Source: Verrucomicrobiota bacterium
Lineage (GTDB): Bacteria; Verrucomicrobiota; Verrucomicrobiia; Opitutales; Opitutaceae
Reading direction: 5' to 3'
Assembly (NCBI GenBank): GCA_023430825.1
Contig: JAEYYL010000014.1
Span: 1 to 28,168, forward strand
DNA: 28,168 nucleotides
The notes under the pieces: model-generated
Databases searched by the model: none
The model's input: only the letters and a program-made list of their open reading frames with translations
Told to the model about the DNA's origin: nothing
Made by a program: the position numbers and the translations under genes
Shown here: piece by piece, positions 14,793 through 22,646 of the stretch
How positions within the stretch are numbered: position 1 is the stretch's first letter
Layout: every line of letters begins with the position of its first letter

Positions 14793-16103
14793 TTATCCCT
14801 TCGCTTCGCTCACCTTCCGCTCCGCCCGCTCCAGCCAGTCGGTTTTCACGCGCACGCCCCAGCCCGGCCCTTCCGGCATCACCGCCCGACCGTCGCGCAC
14901 TTCCAGCGCCGGATCGAACATCGCCCGCGCCTCGCGCGTGATGCCCGCCGCGTCCTCGATCGAAAACTCCACCTCGCCGCCCTTCGGCAGCGCCGCGAGC
15001 ATGTGCATGGTAAACACCGTCACGAGCGACACGTTCGCCGCATGCGGCTTCGTCACCACGCCCGCCGCCTCCGCCATCTTCGCCACCCGCCACGCGCGGG
15101 TCATCCCGCCCACATAGCAAATATCCGGCTGCACGATGTCCACCGCGCCCATCGCGATCATCCGCCGCCACTGCGCCATGTCGTTGTCCTGCTCGCCGCC
15201 CGACACTTCGATCTTCAACGCCTCCGTCACTTCTTTCGTCCACTCGAGCTCCCAATACGGACACGGCTCCTCATACATCGCGTAGTTCGCATCCTCCAGC
15301 CGCCGCCCAAACTCGATCGCCACATCCGGCGTGTAACAGCTGTTCGCATCCGCGAACAACGCCACGTCGTCGCCCACCGCCTTCCGCACCGCCGGGATGA
15401 TCGCCTCGCTCCGCCCCGGCGCCGCATCGCGATTGTGTCCCGTCGGCGTGCCCAGCCGGATCTTGAACGCCCGGTAACCCATCTCGTCCTTCAACCGCGC
15501 CAGCCGGTCCGCCTCGTCCGCCGGCGAGATATCGCGCCGCATGCTCGAGCCATACGCGACGAGCGGCCGCACCGTCCCGCCCAGCAGCTCTGCGACCGGC
15601 TTCTGCGTGATCTGCCCGTAAAGGTCCCACAACGCCGTGTCCACGCCGCACAGCGCGCGACACACCGCCGACCACGGCCACTTCATGTTCGCATCGATCA
15701 CCTCGTCGTTGATCGCATCGATCTCGCTGATGTCCCGCCCGAGCACGCGCCGCGCGACCATCTGGTGTAACACCTCCGCGGATACGTTCGCCTCGTAAGG
15801 CGCGATCTGCCCCCAGCCCATCGAGCCGTCGCTCGCCGTCACGCGCACCAGCGCCAGCATCTCGCGGCGAAACGTCTCGATCTTCGCCACCGTGCGCCCG
15901 CGCGGCACCACCGCCCACTCGCGATAATCCGCCGTGCGTCCGAGATAACCGTAGTGCCTCGGCGCGCCGCCCGCCGCCGCGCCACCGGCGGTCTGCGTGT
16001 AACGCGCCGACGACTCCGCCGCACGTCCGAGCGTGGAACCGGCCGCCGCGAGCACGGCGCCACCGGCGAGATGTTGGATGAATTGACGACGGGAGGAAGC
16101 CAT
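14793..16103 (-). CDS. Tat-exported mandelate racemase/muconate lactonizing enzyme family protein
   Basis: 436 residues. The N-terminus SSRRQFIQHLAGGAVLAAAGSTLGRAAES is a twin-arginine signal (RR at 5-6) with cleavage near residue 29, so the folded enzyme is exported. The capping domain is followed by a TIM barrel with the enolase-superfamily set: FKIR (K214, R216), metal ligands D252 (LFADANS), E278 (MYEEPCP) and E304 (SGGEQDN), then QPD (325-327) and KPHAAN (H354) at the end of later strands. Members abstract a proton alpha to a carboxylate; sugar-acid dehydration, racemisation and lactonisation are all possible, and the substrate cannot be told here. ATG 16103 is the only start that gives the Tat signal; the upstream open frame is not coding. 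Confidence 0.88.
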   Translation of the reverse strand: MASSRRQFIQHLAGGAVLAAAGSTLGRAAESSARYTQTAGGAAAGGAPRHYGYLGRTADYREWAVVPRGRTVAKIETFRREMLALVRVTASDGSMGWGQIAPYEANVSAEVLHQMVARRVLGRDISEIDAINDEVIDANMKWPWSAVCRALCGVDTALWDLYGQITQKPVAELLGGTVRPLVAYGSSMRRDISPADEADRLARLKDEMGYRAFKIRLGTPTGHNRDAAPGRSEAIIPAVRKAVGDDVALFADANSCYTPDVAIEFGRRLEDANYAMYEEPCPYWELEWTKEVTEALKIEVSGGEQDNDMAQWRRMIAMGAVDIVQPDICYVGGMTRAWRVAKMAEAAGVVTKPHAANVSLVTVFTMHMLAALPKGGEVEFSIEDAAGITREARAMFDPALEVRDGRAVMPEGPGWGVRVKTDWLERAERKVSEAKG

Positions 16104-16311
16104 GGGGAGACGACGAAACGATGAAGAACGGCCAGTTGGGGTAATGTCCGCACACCTGTGCGCACGCGGGCCTGACGCTTCGCACCGCCCCGGCGTTTCA
16201 CCCGATATCCCCTTCGTCCTCCGCCCCACCCGCTGCCTCGCACGTGGCTGGATGGCACCCCGCCGGTTCGCGAGTATCGTGCGTCCACTCCGTTTCACCC
16301 TCCCTCTCATC

Positions 16312-16713
16312 ATGAAAAATATCAACGACCCCACTTCCGGTAGAATTCTCGTCCACGGCGAAGGCAGCGGCAGCATCGGCCGCGAAGCCATCCGCCGCCG
16401 CGCCCGCGAACTTGCCGACATCGACGGGCGCTCCGGCGCCGAAATCACCGACGATGACCTCGCGCGCGCGCGCGCCGAACTGCGCGGCGACCATCTCCCC
16501 GCCACCACCGTCGAAGATGAAGAGGCCACCGGCGGCCTGACTCGCGACCCGAGCGAACCGGCCTCGATCACCGGCCGCGAGACGCCAACGCGCGAAGGCC
16601 CGGACGAAGAAAAGGCGATCGAGCGCATGGCGCTCGAAGGTGTCGAGGAGGCGCAGCACGACCAAATGCTTGCCGCTCGCCGCCGCGAACGCCGTCTCGG
16701 CGCCGACGCATGA
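16312..16713 (+). CDS. Small highly charged hypothetical protein
   Basis: 133 residues from ATG 16312, which follows a pyrimidine-rich leader (CCCTCCCTCTCATC) like other starts here. Sequence features are GRILVHGEGSGSIG near the N-terminus, then an Arg-rich helix REAIRRRARELADIDGRSG, TDDDLARARAELRG, an acidic Thr/Pro/Glu-rich stretch and a C-terminal helix with ARRRERRL. There is no membrane segment or signal peptide. The REAIRRRARELA..GRSG segment is faintly like the short DUF2934-type helical motif, but I do not assign it. It lies divergent from the Tat-exported enzyme (208-bp gap) and convergent with the S41 peptidase gene (34-bp gap). Confidence 0.65.
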   Translation: MKNINDPTSGRILVHGEGSGSIGREAIRRRARELADIDGRSGAEITDDDLARARAELRGDHLPATTVEDEEATGGLTRDPSEPASITGRETPTREGPDEEKAIERMALEGVEEAQHDQMLAARRRERRLGADA

Positions 16714-16747
16714 CCGCCACGGCTGACCCGCCGCACCCGGCTCTTCC

Positions 16748-17983
16748 TCACTCCCCGCGCAAAAGCTTAACCGCTGCCTCCAGGTCACGATCCTCGCCCG
16801 CACGCCGCTGCGCCAGCGTCGGCGCGGGCACCTCGACATCCGGTGTCACCCCGCGCCCTTCCAGTCGCTCGCCGTCCAAACCCACGTAATCGCTCACCGG
16901 CACCTGCAACTGTCCGCCGCCCGGCAGCCCATACGACCGCGAATAAATCACCGCCCCCGCCGTCCGCCGTCCGATCACCGTCGCGCGACCGTGGTGCTGC
17001 AAGACATGCGCTAAAATCTCCGCCGCACTCCCCGTGGACGGACCGACCAGCACCGCGATTCTCCCCGCGTAGCGCGCCGAGCCCAAGCCGAAGCTGTGCG
17101 ATTCCTTCGTGTCGCCGTTGCGCCGCACCATCCGGCCCTCGGCCACTTTCCGCGGAAAGAAATTCCCGATCGCCGCACTCAGCACGAACGTGTTTCCCCC
17201 GCGGTTCTCCCGCAGATCGATCACCACACCCGGCGCCGCCGCGTGCTCGATCAGTTGGCGCCGCAGCCACGTGAGCGTCTGCCGACCAAAGCTGTCGAAG
17301 CGCAGGTAAACGTAACCGTCCCCGAGTTCGCGCGCGACGTAGCGCTCGAAGTTCAACAACCGGGGCTGGAGCGTGAACGTCCGCCGCGTGTCGTGCGTAT
17401 CCAGAAAACCATACGTCACCGCCTGGCCCAGCCGCGTGACGAACACCTCGCCGTCCACGAGCGGCACGCCGTTGCGCGTCTCGACGATCCAGCCGCGCTC
17501 AATCCCCGCCTCCGCCGCCGGACCGTCCGGCACCACGTCGACCACCACGCGCTGACCTTCGATCACTTCCCAGCGCACCCCGACCGCCGCGCGATGATCC
17601 ACGCGACTCTCGTGCACCCGCCGCGGGGTGAGCGCGACCAGATGCGACTCCTTCAACTCGGCCGCCATCTTGTTCACCGCGCGATAGAGTGCCGCATCGT
17701 CCGCCGCCCCGATCGCCTCCGGCCGGTAACGCTCGCGCATCGCCGCCCAGTCCACCCCGCGAAAACTCGCGTCGAAATATTTCTCGTTCACCAACTCCCA
17801 GGCCCGGTCGAACACCCGCGTATTCAGCGTCGCCCGCGCCTCCGCCGTCAGCGGCACCGGCTCGCGATACTCCGTCGGCACCGTCGCGCAACCGCCGAGT
17901 AGGAGCACACTGAGAACGAGCAACGCCCAAACCCGCGCGCCGCGCCTCGCCCGCGACCCTCCGACCACATTCCCCAAAGTCAT
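16748..17983 (-). CDS. S41-family peptidase, lipoprotein
   Basis: 411 residues. RVWALLVLSVLLLGGC (lipobox LLGGC, C32) marks a lipid-anchored exported protein; ATG 17983 places it correctly. The N-terminal helical part (FDRAWELVNEKYFDASFRGVDWAAMRERYRP) is typical of tail-specific/tricorn-like S41 proteases. A PDZ-like segment follows (VVDVVPDGPAAEAGIERGWIVETRNGVPL). The core has VVIDLRENRGGNTF, then VGPSTGSAAEILAHVL with the likely nucleophile Ser, then RRTAGAVIYSRSY. The Lys of the Ser-Lys dyad (usually GK after TxG) is absent: AGAV is in its place. This and KESHL (His) in the N-terminal part suggest the Ser-His tetrad type rather than the CtpA type. Substrate unknown. Confidence 0.88.
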   Translation of the reverse strand: MTLGNVVGGSRARRGARVWALLVLSVLLLGGCATVPTEYREPVPLTAEARATLNTRVFDRAWELVNEKYFDASFRGVDWAAMRERYRPEAIGAADDAALYRAVNKMAAELKESHLVALTPRRVHESRVDHRAAVGVRWEVIEGQRVVVDVVPDGPAAEAGIERGWIVETRNGVPLVDGEVFVTRLGQAVTYGFLDTHDTRRTFTLQPRLLNFERYVARELGDGYVYLRFDSFGRQTLTWLRRQLIEHAAAPGVVIDLRENRGGNTFVLSAAIGNFFPRKVAEGRMVRRNGDTKESHSFGLGSARYAGRIAVLVGPSTGSAAEILAHVLQHHGRATVIGRRTAGAVIYSRSYGLPGGGQLQVPVSDYVGLDGERLEGRGVTPDVEVPAPTLAQRRAGEDRDLEAAVKLLRGE

Positions 17984-18053
17984 GCCGCCATCCTGAGCCG
18001 ACCGCGCGCTCCGGCACAAGTCCGCGGGCAGGTGTGACCCGACGTCCTCGTCA

Positions 18054-18130
18054 GGCTCGCTCGCGCCGTCCCGCTCCTCCCGGAGCGAGCCACCCCGATC
18101 CTCGTGGCTCTGCGCGTGAGCGCAGGGATC
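18054..18130. repeat. Composite palindromic repeat with GTGA-loop hairpin
   Basis: Contains GGCTCGCTC (18054-18062) pairing with GAGCGAGCC (18083-18091), an overlapping CGCTCC-TCCC-GGAGCG hairpin (18072-18087) and, at 18103-18130, GGCTC-TGCGC-GTGA-GCGCA-GGGATC. The last module recurs at 19550-19577 with compensatory stem changes. It lies between the S41 gene and the 321-residue gene. Confidence 0.65.
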
Positions 18131-18136
18131 CGGGCC

Positions 18137-19102
18137 TCACGCCGCGAGATACACCAGCGTCTGATTCAACAGTTGATGCGCGATCTCGCCGAACGTCACC
18201 GGTCCCGTGAACGGTCCCGTGCGCCGGCCTTCCAGCCCGCCATACACGTAGTTGAGGATGCAATTGCACGAGAGCACCGGCCGCACGCCCGCGGGCACCT
18301 GCCGCGAAAACGCCTCGATGTAGTCTCCCACCGGCTCCGCCGCGCAATAATCGATGCCCGGAAAAACCGGCGCATAAAACGTCACCCGCCGCGCCGCTTC
18401 GTCGATCGACTTGATGCTCACGTTCACGTGCGTGCCCGCGTAGTCCGCCACCAACGGCAGCCGCACGTCCCACTGCTGGTCGATCATCAGCCGCACCAGA
18501 TCGACGATCTTGCCTTCGACCATCGCCTTCGACGCCGTGAACCCCGACTCGATAAAGCGAATCGCCGGACCGCGGCCCGGGCGAAACAGGTTCACCGTGT
18601 TGACCATCACTTGAAACTCCGCCGGCAGCTCCACGTGCAGGACGATCGCTTCGTTCTGCAACACGGTGCCCGTGCGACCATCCACCACCACGGGCTTGTC
18701 GGTCGCGAGATCGTCGAGGTGCACGCCCGAGATCCAGCCGATCACCGGCTTCATGAAGATGTCCGGATATTGCGGCGCGTGCATCGCATACTCGAGATGC
18801 GCCCGGCTGTTCGCCGGAATCACCACATACGAAAACCCATTGCCGAACGCATCCGCCGGGATCTTGCCGAGCGCCGCATGCGTATAGCTTTTGATCGTCC
18901 ACTGCACCACCGGCAGCTTGATCTCGTCGACGAACACCTGCGCGCGATCGCAATGTCCGCCATCGGCACCGATGAAATACGGGATGCTGCCGCCGATCCA
19001 GTTGCCTGGTTTCAGCGCGACGAGGGCCGCACGCGAACCCGCGACGATCAGCGGATCGCCGCGCGAAATGCGGAGGTTGGCTTCTGTAATGGAAAGGAGC
19101 AT
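18137..19102 (-). CDS. Conserved protein of unknown function with FIST-like C-terminal features
   Basis: 321 residues, no signal peptide or membrane segment, so cytoplasmic. N-terminal half: GNWIGGSIPYFIGADGG, then DEIKLPVVQWTIKSY, NGFSYVVIPANSRAHLEYAMHAP and GWISGVHLDDL. C-terminal half: PLVADYAGTHVNVSIKSID, LSCNCILNYVYGGLEGRRTG and GPVTFGEIAHQLLNQTLVYL. The Ser-Cys plus 'F..G..TFGEI' arrangement recalls the C-terminal half of FIST sensory proteins. From memory it matches an uncharacterised family I associate with DUF6976, which I could not verify. The start at 19102 is 6 nt after the stop of the 74-residue gene, so the two are translationally coupled. A ligand-binding or sensory role is a guess. 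No signalling partner is adjacent, the nearest downstream gene being the S41 lipoprotein. Confidence 0.8.
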   Translation of the reverse strand: MLLSITEANLRISRGDPLIVAGSRAALVALKPGNWIGGSIPYFIGADGGHCDRAQVFVDEIKLPVVQWTIKSYTHAALGKIPADAFGNGFSYVVIPANSRAHLEYAMHAPQYPDIFMKPVIGWISGVHLDDLATDKPVVVDGRTGTVLQNEAIVLHVELPAEFQVMVNTVNLFRPGRGPAIRFIESGFTASKAMVEGKIVDLVRLMIDQQWDVRLPLVADYAGTHVNVSIKSIDEAARRVTFYAPVFPGIDYCAAEPVGDYIEAFSRQVPAGVRPVLSCNCILNYVYGGLEGRRTGPFTGPVTFGEIAHQLLNQTLVYLAA

Positions 19103-19108
19103 GGCGAA

Positions 19109-19333
19109 TCAGTTGAAAATGGCGGCGATGTCCGCCTGGAGCATCCGGTCGTATTTGGTGAAAAAGGCGTGCAGCTTGTCCACGGCCCCGGCCAGCGCGG
19201 GCGGCGCGGAGTTTGCGCGCAAATCCGCCTTCAACTGGAAGAGCAGCATCGAGGCAGCCGCATTGCTGAATTTGTAATCGAGACGCCCCTGCAACAGGGC
19301 GGCCCATTTCGGGTGAGATTTTGGAGGGACCAT
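19109..19333 (-). CDS. Small protein coupled to the 321-residue gene
   Basis: 74 residues. Predicted to be mostly helical: HPKWAALLQGRLDYKF, SNAAASMLLFQLKADLR, ALAGAVDKLHAFFTKYDRMLQADIAAIF. There are no Cys residues and no signal peptide. The amino-acid composition is balanced, unlike the Arg/Ala/Pro-rich shadow frames around it, which together with the tight coupling (6-nt gap) supports it as real. I do not recognise the family. Being always-expressed-together size and context suggest a helper or subunit of the 321-residue protein, which is inference only. Confidence 0.65.
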   Translation of the reverse strand: MVPPKSHPKWAALLQGRLDYKFSNAAASMLLFQLKADLRANSAPPALAGAVDKLHAFFTKYDRMLQADIAAIFN

Positions 19334-19642
19334 AATCGCGCCGGCACGCGCTGGACCGCCCGCGCCGGCAGGAAGCCCCGTCCTTCGGTTCCTCCCCGCC
19401 GCGATTGAGCGAAATCCGCCAGAGCGCGTGAGCAGTAGCGCCGCTGCGGCGCCTATTAATCGCTACGGCAGTCTTGTTTGCAGGTGGCTCTCCGTCGCCT
19501 CACCACACGCGCTCCGAGCTTGGAGCCGGCTTGCAGGCGATTCCGGCTCCGTGGCTCGCTGCGTGAGCAGCGGGATCGCCATCGCCTGCAAGCAGGCTCC
19601 TACCTTCAGCCGCGGCCAACGCGCCGCCGCGCGTCCCCGCGC
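19334..19642. repeat. Intergenic region with a long REP-like hairpin
   Basis: 309 bp with no gene. The arms 19522-19541 and 19581-19600 (GGAGCC-GCTTGCAGGCGAT type) match in 19 of 20 positions when reverse-complemented, enclosing the GTGA-loop module 19550-19577. This GTAGGAGCCTGCTTGCAGGCGAT style is typical of bacterial REP sequences. A smaller hairpin, GCGCCGCTGCGGCGC (19438-19452), lies upstream. Confidence 0.7.
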
Positions 19643-21484
19643 TCACACCTCCACCAAATCCTTCTCCACCTTCAGATTCCCGATGATGAAATCCTGCCGG
19701 TCCGGCGTGTTCTTGCCCATGTAGAAACCGAGCAATTCGCCGCTGTCGTGCAGGTGCGCGAGCGTCACCGGCTCGAGCCGGATATTCTCGCCGATGAAGT
19801 CCTTGAACTCGCCCGCCGAAATTTCGCCGAGGCCCTTGAACCTCGTGATCTCGTGACTCGCCCCGAGTTCCGCGATCGCCGCCTGCTTCTCCTGTTCGCT
19901 GTAGCAGTAAATCGTGCGCTTCTTGTTCCGCACGCGAAACAGTGGCGTTTCCAAAATGAACACGTGCCCGTTGCGGATCAGGTCGGGGAAAAACTGCAGG
20001 AAAAACGAAATCAGCAGCAGCCGGATGTGCATGCCGTCCACGTCCGCGTCCGTCGCGATCACGATCTTGTTGTAGCGCAGGCCGTCCATCCCGTCCTCGA
20101 CGTTCAACGCCGACTGCAACAGGTGAAACTCCTCGTTCTCGTAGATCACTTTCTTCGAGAGCCCGAACGTGTTCAGCGGTTTTCCCTTCAACGCGAACAC
20201 CGCCTGCGTCTGCACGTCGCGCGTCGCCGTCAGCGAGCCCGCCGCCGAATCGCCTTCGACGATGAACAGCGTGCTCTCCTCCGCGCGCTCGTTGCGATCG
20301 CCGAGGTGCAGCCGGCAGTCGCGCAGCTTCTTGTTGTGCAGCGACGCTTTCTTCGCGCGTTCGCGCGCGAGGTTGCGGATGCCCGCGAGCTCCTTCCGCT
20401 CGCGCTCGCTCTCCTCGATCTTCGAACGCAGCCGGTCCGCCATCTCCTTGTTCTTGTGCAGATACACGTCGAGCGACTGCTGCATGAACTTGCCGACGAA
20501 TTCCTTGATCGAAGGCCCGCCCGGCGCCATGTCCTGCGAACCGAGCTTCGTCTTCGTCTGCGATTCGAACACCGGCTCCATCACGCGCACCACGATCGCC
20601 GCGTCGATCGATTGCCGCACGTCCGCCGCATCGTAGTCACGCTTGAAGAAATTCCGCACCGTCTCGACCAGCGCCTCGCGAAACGCCGCCAGGTGCGTGC
20701 CGCCCATCGTCGTATGCTGGCCGTTCACGAAGGTGTAATACTCCTCGCCGTAATGCGCGCCATGCGTGAACGCCACCTCGATGTCCTCGCCCTCGAGGTG
20801 CACGACCGGATACAGCGGCTCGCCGCTCAGGTTTTTGTTCAGCAGGTCCTTCAACCCGTTCTCCGAACGAAACACCTTGCCGTTGAACAGCAGCGTCAGC
20901 CCGCGGTTCAGAAACGCATAGTTCCACAGCATGTCCTCGATGAACTCCGCGCGAAACTTGAAGTCCTTCCCGAACAGCGCCTCGTCCGGCGTGAACTCGA
21001 TCAGCGTGCCGTTGCGCTCGTCCGTCTTCGCGACTTTCGCATCCTTCTTCAGTTTTCCCTGCTCGAACTCGACGACCTTCGTCTGCCCGTCGCGAAACGC
21101 CTGCGCGCGATAATTCAGCGACAGCGCGTTGACCGCCTTCTGGCCGACGCCGTTCAACCCGACCGCTTTCTTGAACGTCTCGCTGTCGTATTTCGCGCCG
21201 GTGTTGATGACCGATACGCACTCCAGCAATTTTCCCAGCGGAATGCCGCGGCCGTAGTCGCGCACGCGCACCGTGCGCTCGTTCAACTCGATCTCGATCT
21301 TCTTGCCGTAGCCCATCGTGAATTCGTCGATCGAGTTGTCGATCGACTCCTTCAACAGCACGTAGATGCCATCCTCGGCATGCGTGCCGTTGCCCAGCCG
21401 TCCGATATACATGCCGGGGCGCAGGCGGATATGCTCGGTGGACGAAAGGGTCTTGATGCTCGCTTCAGTGTAAGCTTGGGCCAT
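19643..21484 (-). CDS. parE: Type IIA DNA topoisomerase subunit B (topoisomerase IV ParE type)
   Basis: 613 residues, the ParE-like size without the large GyrB insertions. GHKL ATPase: LLKESIDNSIDE (E46 general base, N50 Mg ligand), DYGRGIP (76-82), GLNGVGQKAVNALS (109-122). Transducer: TKTKLGS (310-316, the Lys that contacts ATP). TOPRIM: IVEGDSAAGS (408-417) and ATDADVDGMHIR (477-488), with the catalytic Glu and DxD. A C-terminal RFKGLGE motif follows. With a ParC/GyrA-type partner it would relax or decatenate DNA. No partner subunit is adjacent; the neighbours are repeats and a divergent AsmA-like gene. ParE versus a second GyrB cannot be settled without a tree. The start at 21484 gives MAQAYTEASIKTLSS, directly before the conserved EHIRLRPGMYIG. 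Confidence 0.92.
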   Translation of the reverse strand: MAQAYTEASIKTLSSTEHIRLRPGMYIGRLGNGTHAEDGIYVLLKESIDNSIDEFTMGYGKKIEIELNERTVRVRDYGRGIPLGKLLECVSVINTGAKYDSETFKKAVGLNGVGQKAVNALSLNYRAQAFRDGQTKVVEFEQGKLKKDAKVAKTDERNGTLIEFTPDEALFGKDFKFRAEFIEDMLWNYAFLNRGLTLLFNGKVFRSENGLKDLLNKNLSGEPLYPVVHLEGEDIEVAFTHGAHYGEEYYTFVNGQHTTMGGTHLAAFREALVETVRNFFKRDYDAADVRQSIDAAIVVRVMEPVFESQTKTKLGSQDMAPGGPSIKEFVGKFMQQSLDVYLHKNKEMADRLRSKIEESERERKELAGIRNLARERAKKASLHNKKLRDCRLHLGDRNERAEESTLFIVEGDSAAGSLTATRDVQTQAVFALKGKPLNTFGLSKKVIYENEEFHLLQSALNVEDGMDGLRYNKIVIATDADVDGMHIRLLLISFFLQFFPDLIRNGHVFILETPLFRVRNKKRTIYCYSEQEKQAAIAELGASHEITRFKGLGEISAGEFKDFIGENIRLEPVTLAHLHDSGELLGFYMGKNTPDRQDFIIGNLKVEKDLVEV

Positions 21485-21549
21485 GATTTTGGTGCGAAAA
21501 CACAGCGACGCGCCCCGCCGCCTGACAAGCGCAATTCCTCCCCCAAGTA

Positions 21550-21570
21550 GGGCGGGTTTCCAACCCGCCC
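21550..21570. repeat. GTAGGGCGGGTT palindrome between divergent genes
   Basis: GGGCGGGTT, loop TCC, AACCCGCCC, preceded by GTA. Same family as the dnaA terminator but with the third-from-loop pairs changed from C-G to T-A on both arms, so pairing is kept. Only TT follows, and it sits upstream of both flanking genes, so it is not a terminator here. Confidence 0.7.
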
Positions 21571-21649
21571 TTGGCGCCGCCTCCGCCTCATTCTTCCTCG
21601 CTCACAACGCTCACCACCGAACTCCCCCAACATCCAGCGGTCCAACTTC

Positions 21650-21707
21650 CCGTCCTCCCCTCTCCGTCCTCCGTTCTCCGTTTCCTCCGTCCTCCGTTTC
21701 CTCCGTC
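21650..21707 (+). repeat. Heptad pyrimidine tract (CCGTCCT type) abutting the AsmA-like gene
   Basis: Irregular CCGTCCT/CCGTTTC units ending in CTCCGTC immediately before ATG 21708. Same repeat family and same position relative to the start codon as at ispG. Confidence 0.7.
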
Positions 21708-22466
21708 ATGAAAAAACTCCTCCTCTTCCTCGCCATCGGCCTCCTCGCCCTCGTCCTGATCGTCTATATCGGCGGCCAGTTTTTCCTCGGCTCCGCCGTC
21801 GAGGCGGGCGTGAACCGCGTCGGTCCCCGCATCACGCAAACCAAGGTCCACCTCGACGACGCCGCGCTCTCGCCGCTCAGCGGCACCGGCACGCTCAGCG
21901 GGCTCGCGATCGGCAATCCGCAAGGCTGGAGCGACGCTAACGCGTTTTATCTCGGTCGCGTGCAGCTCGACGTCGAGCCCGCGTCCGTCCTCAAGGACAC
22001 GATCGTCATCAACCGCCTCGTCATCGAACAGCCCGAGATCACCTACGAGACGCGCGTCGTCTCCAGCAACATCGGCGATCTGTTGAAGAACATCGAGGCG
22101 TCCGTGGGCGGCGGCCAGGACAAGCCCGACGATCCCAACGCGACGCCCAAGAAATACATCGTGAAACATTTCGCGCTGCAGGACGGCAAGGTCACGCTCG
22201 GCGTCGGTCCCGCCGCGCTCCCGCTACCGATGCCTCCGCTCGAGTTGAACGATCTCGGCGTGGCCGAGGGCGGCCTCACGGCCGGTCAGCTCGCCGTCGC
22301 CGTCACCCGCGCCGTGCTCCCCAACATCATTTCCGCGACCGCTTCCGCCGGCGGAAAAATCGGCGGGGCGATGGGCGGCGCCACCGGCGACGCCGTGAAG
22401 CAGGCCAGCGAGGGCCTCAAAAAACTCTTCGGCGGCGAAAAGAAAAAAGAGCCGGAGCAAAAGTAG
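21708..22466 (+). CDS. AsmA-like membrane-anchored protein
   Basis: 252 residues. MKKLLLFLAIGLLALVLIVYIGGQFFLG is an N-terminal membrane anchor with the bulk outside the cytoplasm. The next part, AVEAGVNRVGPRITQTKVHLDDAALSPLSGTGTLSGLAIGNPQGW..NAFYLGRVQLDVEPASVL..TIVINRLVIEQPEITYE, shows the repeating beta pattern of AsmA/TamB-type proteins, which are linked to lipid transport between membranes. This copy is short, one domain only. The C-terminus is Gly/Ala-rich (ASAGGKIGGAMGGATGDAVKQ) and ends in a Lys/Glu-rich tail. ATG 21708 was chosen because the upstream 75 codons are the palindrome and the heptad tract. The stop codon TAG is the TAG of a following GTAGG-led hairpin. Confidence 0.75.
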   Translation: MKKLLLFLAIGLLALVLIVYIGGQFFLGSAVEAGVNRVGPRITQTKVHLDDAALSPLSGTGTLSGLAIGNPQGWSDANAFYLGRVQLDVEPASVLKDTIVINRLVIEQPEITYETRVVSSNIGDLLKNIEASVGGGQDKPDDPNATPKKYIVKHFALQDGKVTLGVGPAALPLPMPPLELNDLGVAEGGLTAGQLAVAVTRAVLPNIISATASAGGKIGGAMGGATGDAVKQASEGLKKLFGGEKKKEPEQK

Positions 22467-22470
22467 GTGG

Positions 22471-22492
22471 AGCCCGACGTCCCCGTCGGGCT
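22471..22492. repeat. Hairpin after the AsmA-like gene (AGCCCGACG-TCCC-CGTCGGGCT)
   Basis: Perfect 9-bp stem, 4 nt after the stop codon, preceded by GTAGGTGG. No T-run beyond GGTTTGG. A related half is visible at 18037-18055 (ACCCGACGTCCTCGTCAGGCT). The remaining 150 bp to the next start hold nothing recognised. Confidence 0.65.
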
Positions 22493-22646
22493 GGTTTGGA
22501 CAGCGCAATGACACGCCAGCCAACCCGCCGGGACGGCGGATTCTACCTGGCCGACGCTTGTGCCCGCCTCGCCGACGCGCCGCTGTGTCCCCACGCCTCC
22601 GCTCCCCCGTTGACGTCCCACACGCCGCCGCGCTTTCGTTCGCAGC

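Noticed and set aside
16104..16311. N-terminal extension of the small charged protein (start at 16102)
   Set aside because: The extension would overlap the start codon of the divergent Tat-exported gene and has Arg/Pro-rich shadow composition; ATG 16312 follows a leader like those of neighbouring genes.
19478..21550. 690-codon plus-strand frame opposite parE
   Set aside because: Arg/His/Leu/Val-rich shadow of the parE codons; parE itself has complete topoisomerase motifs.
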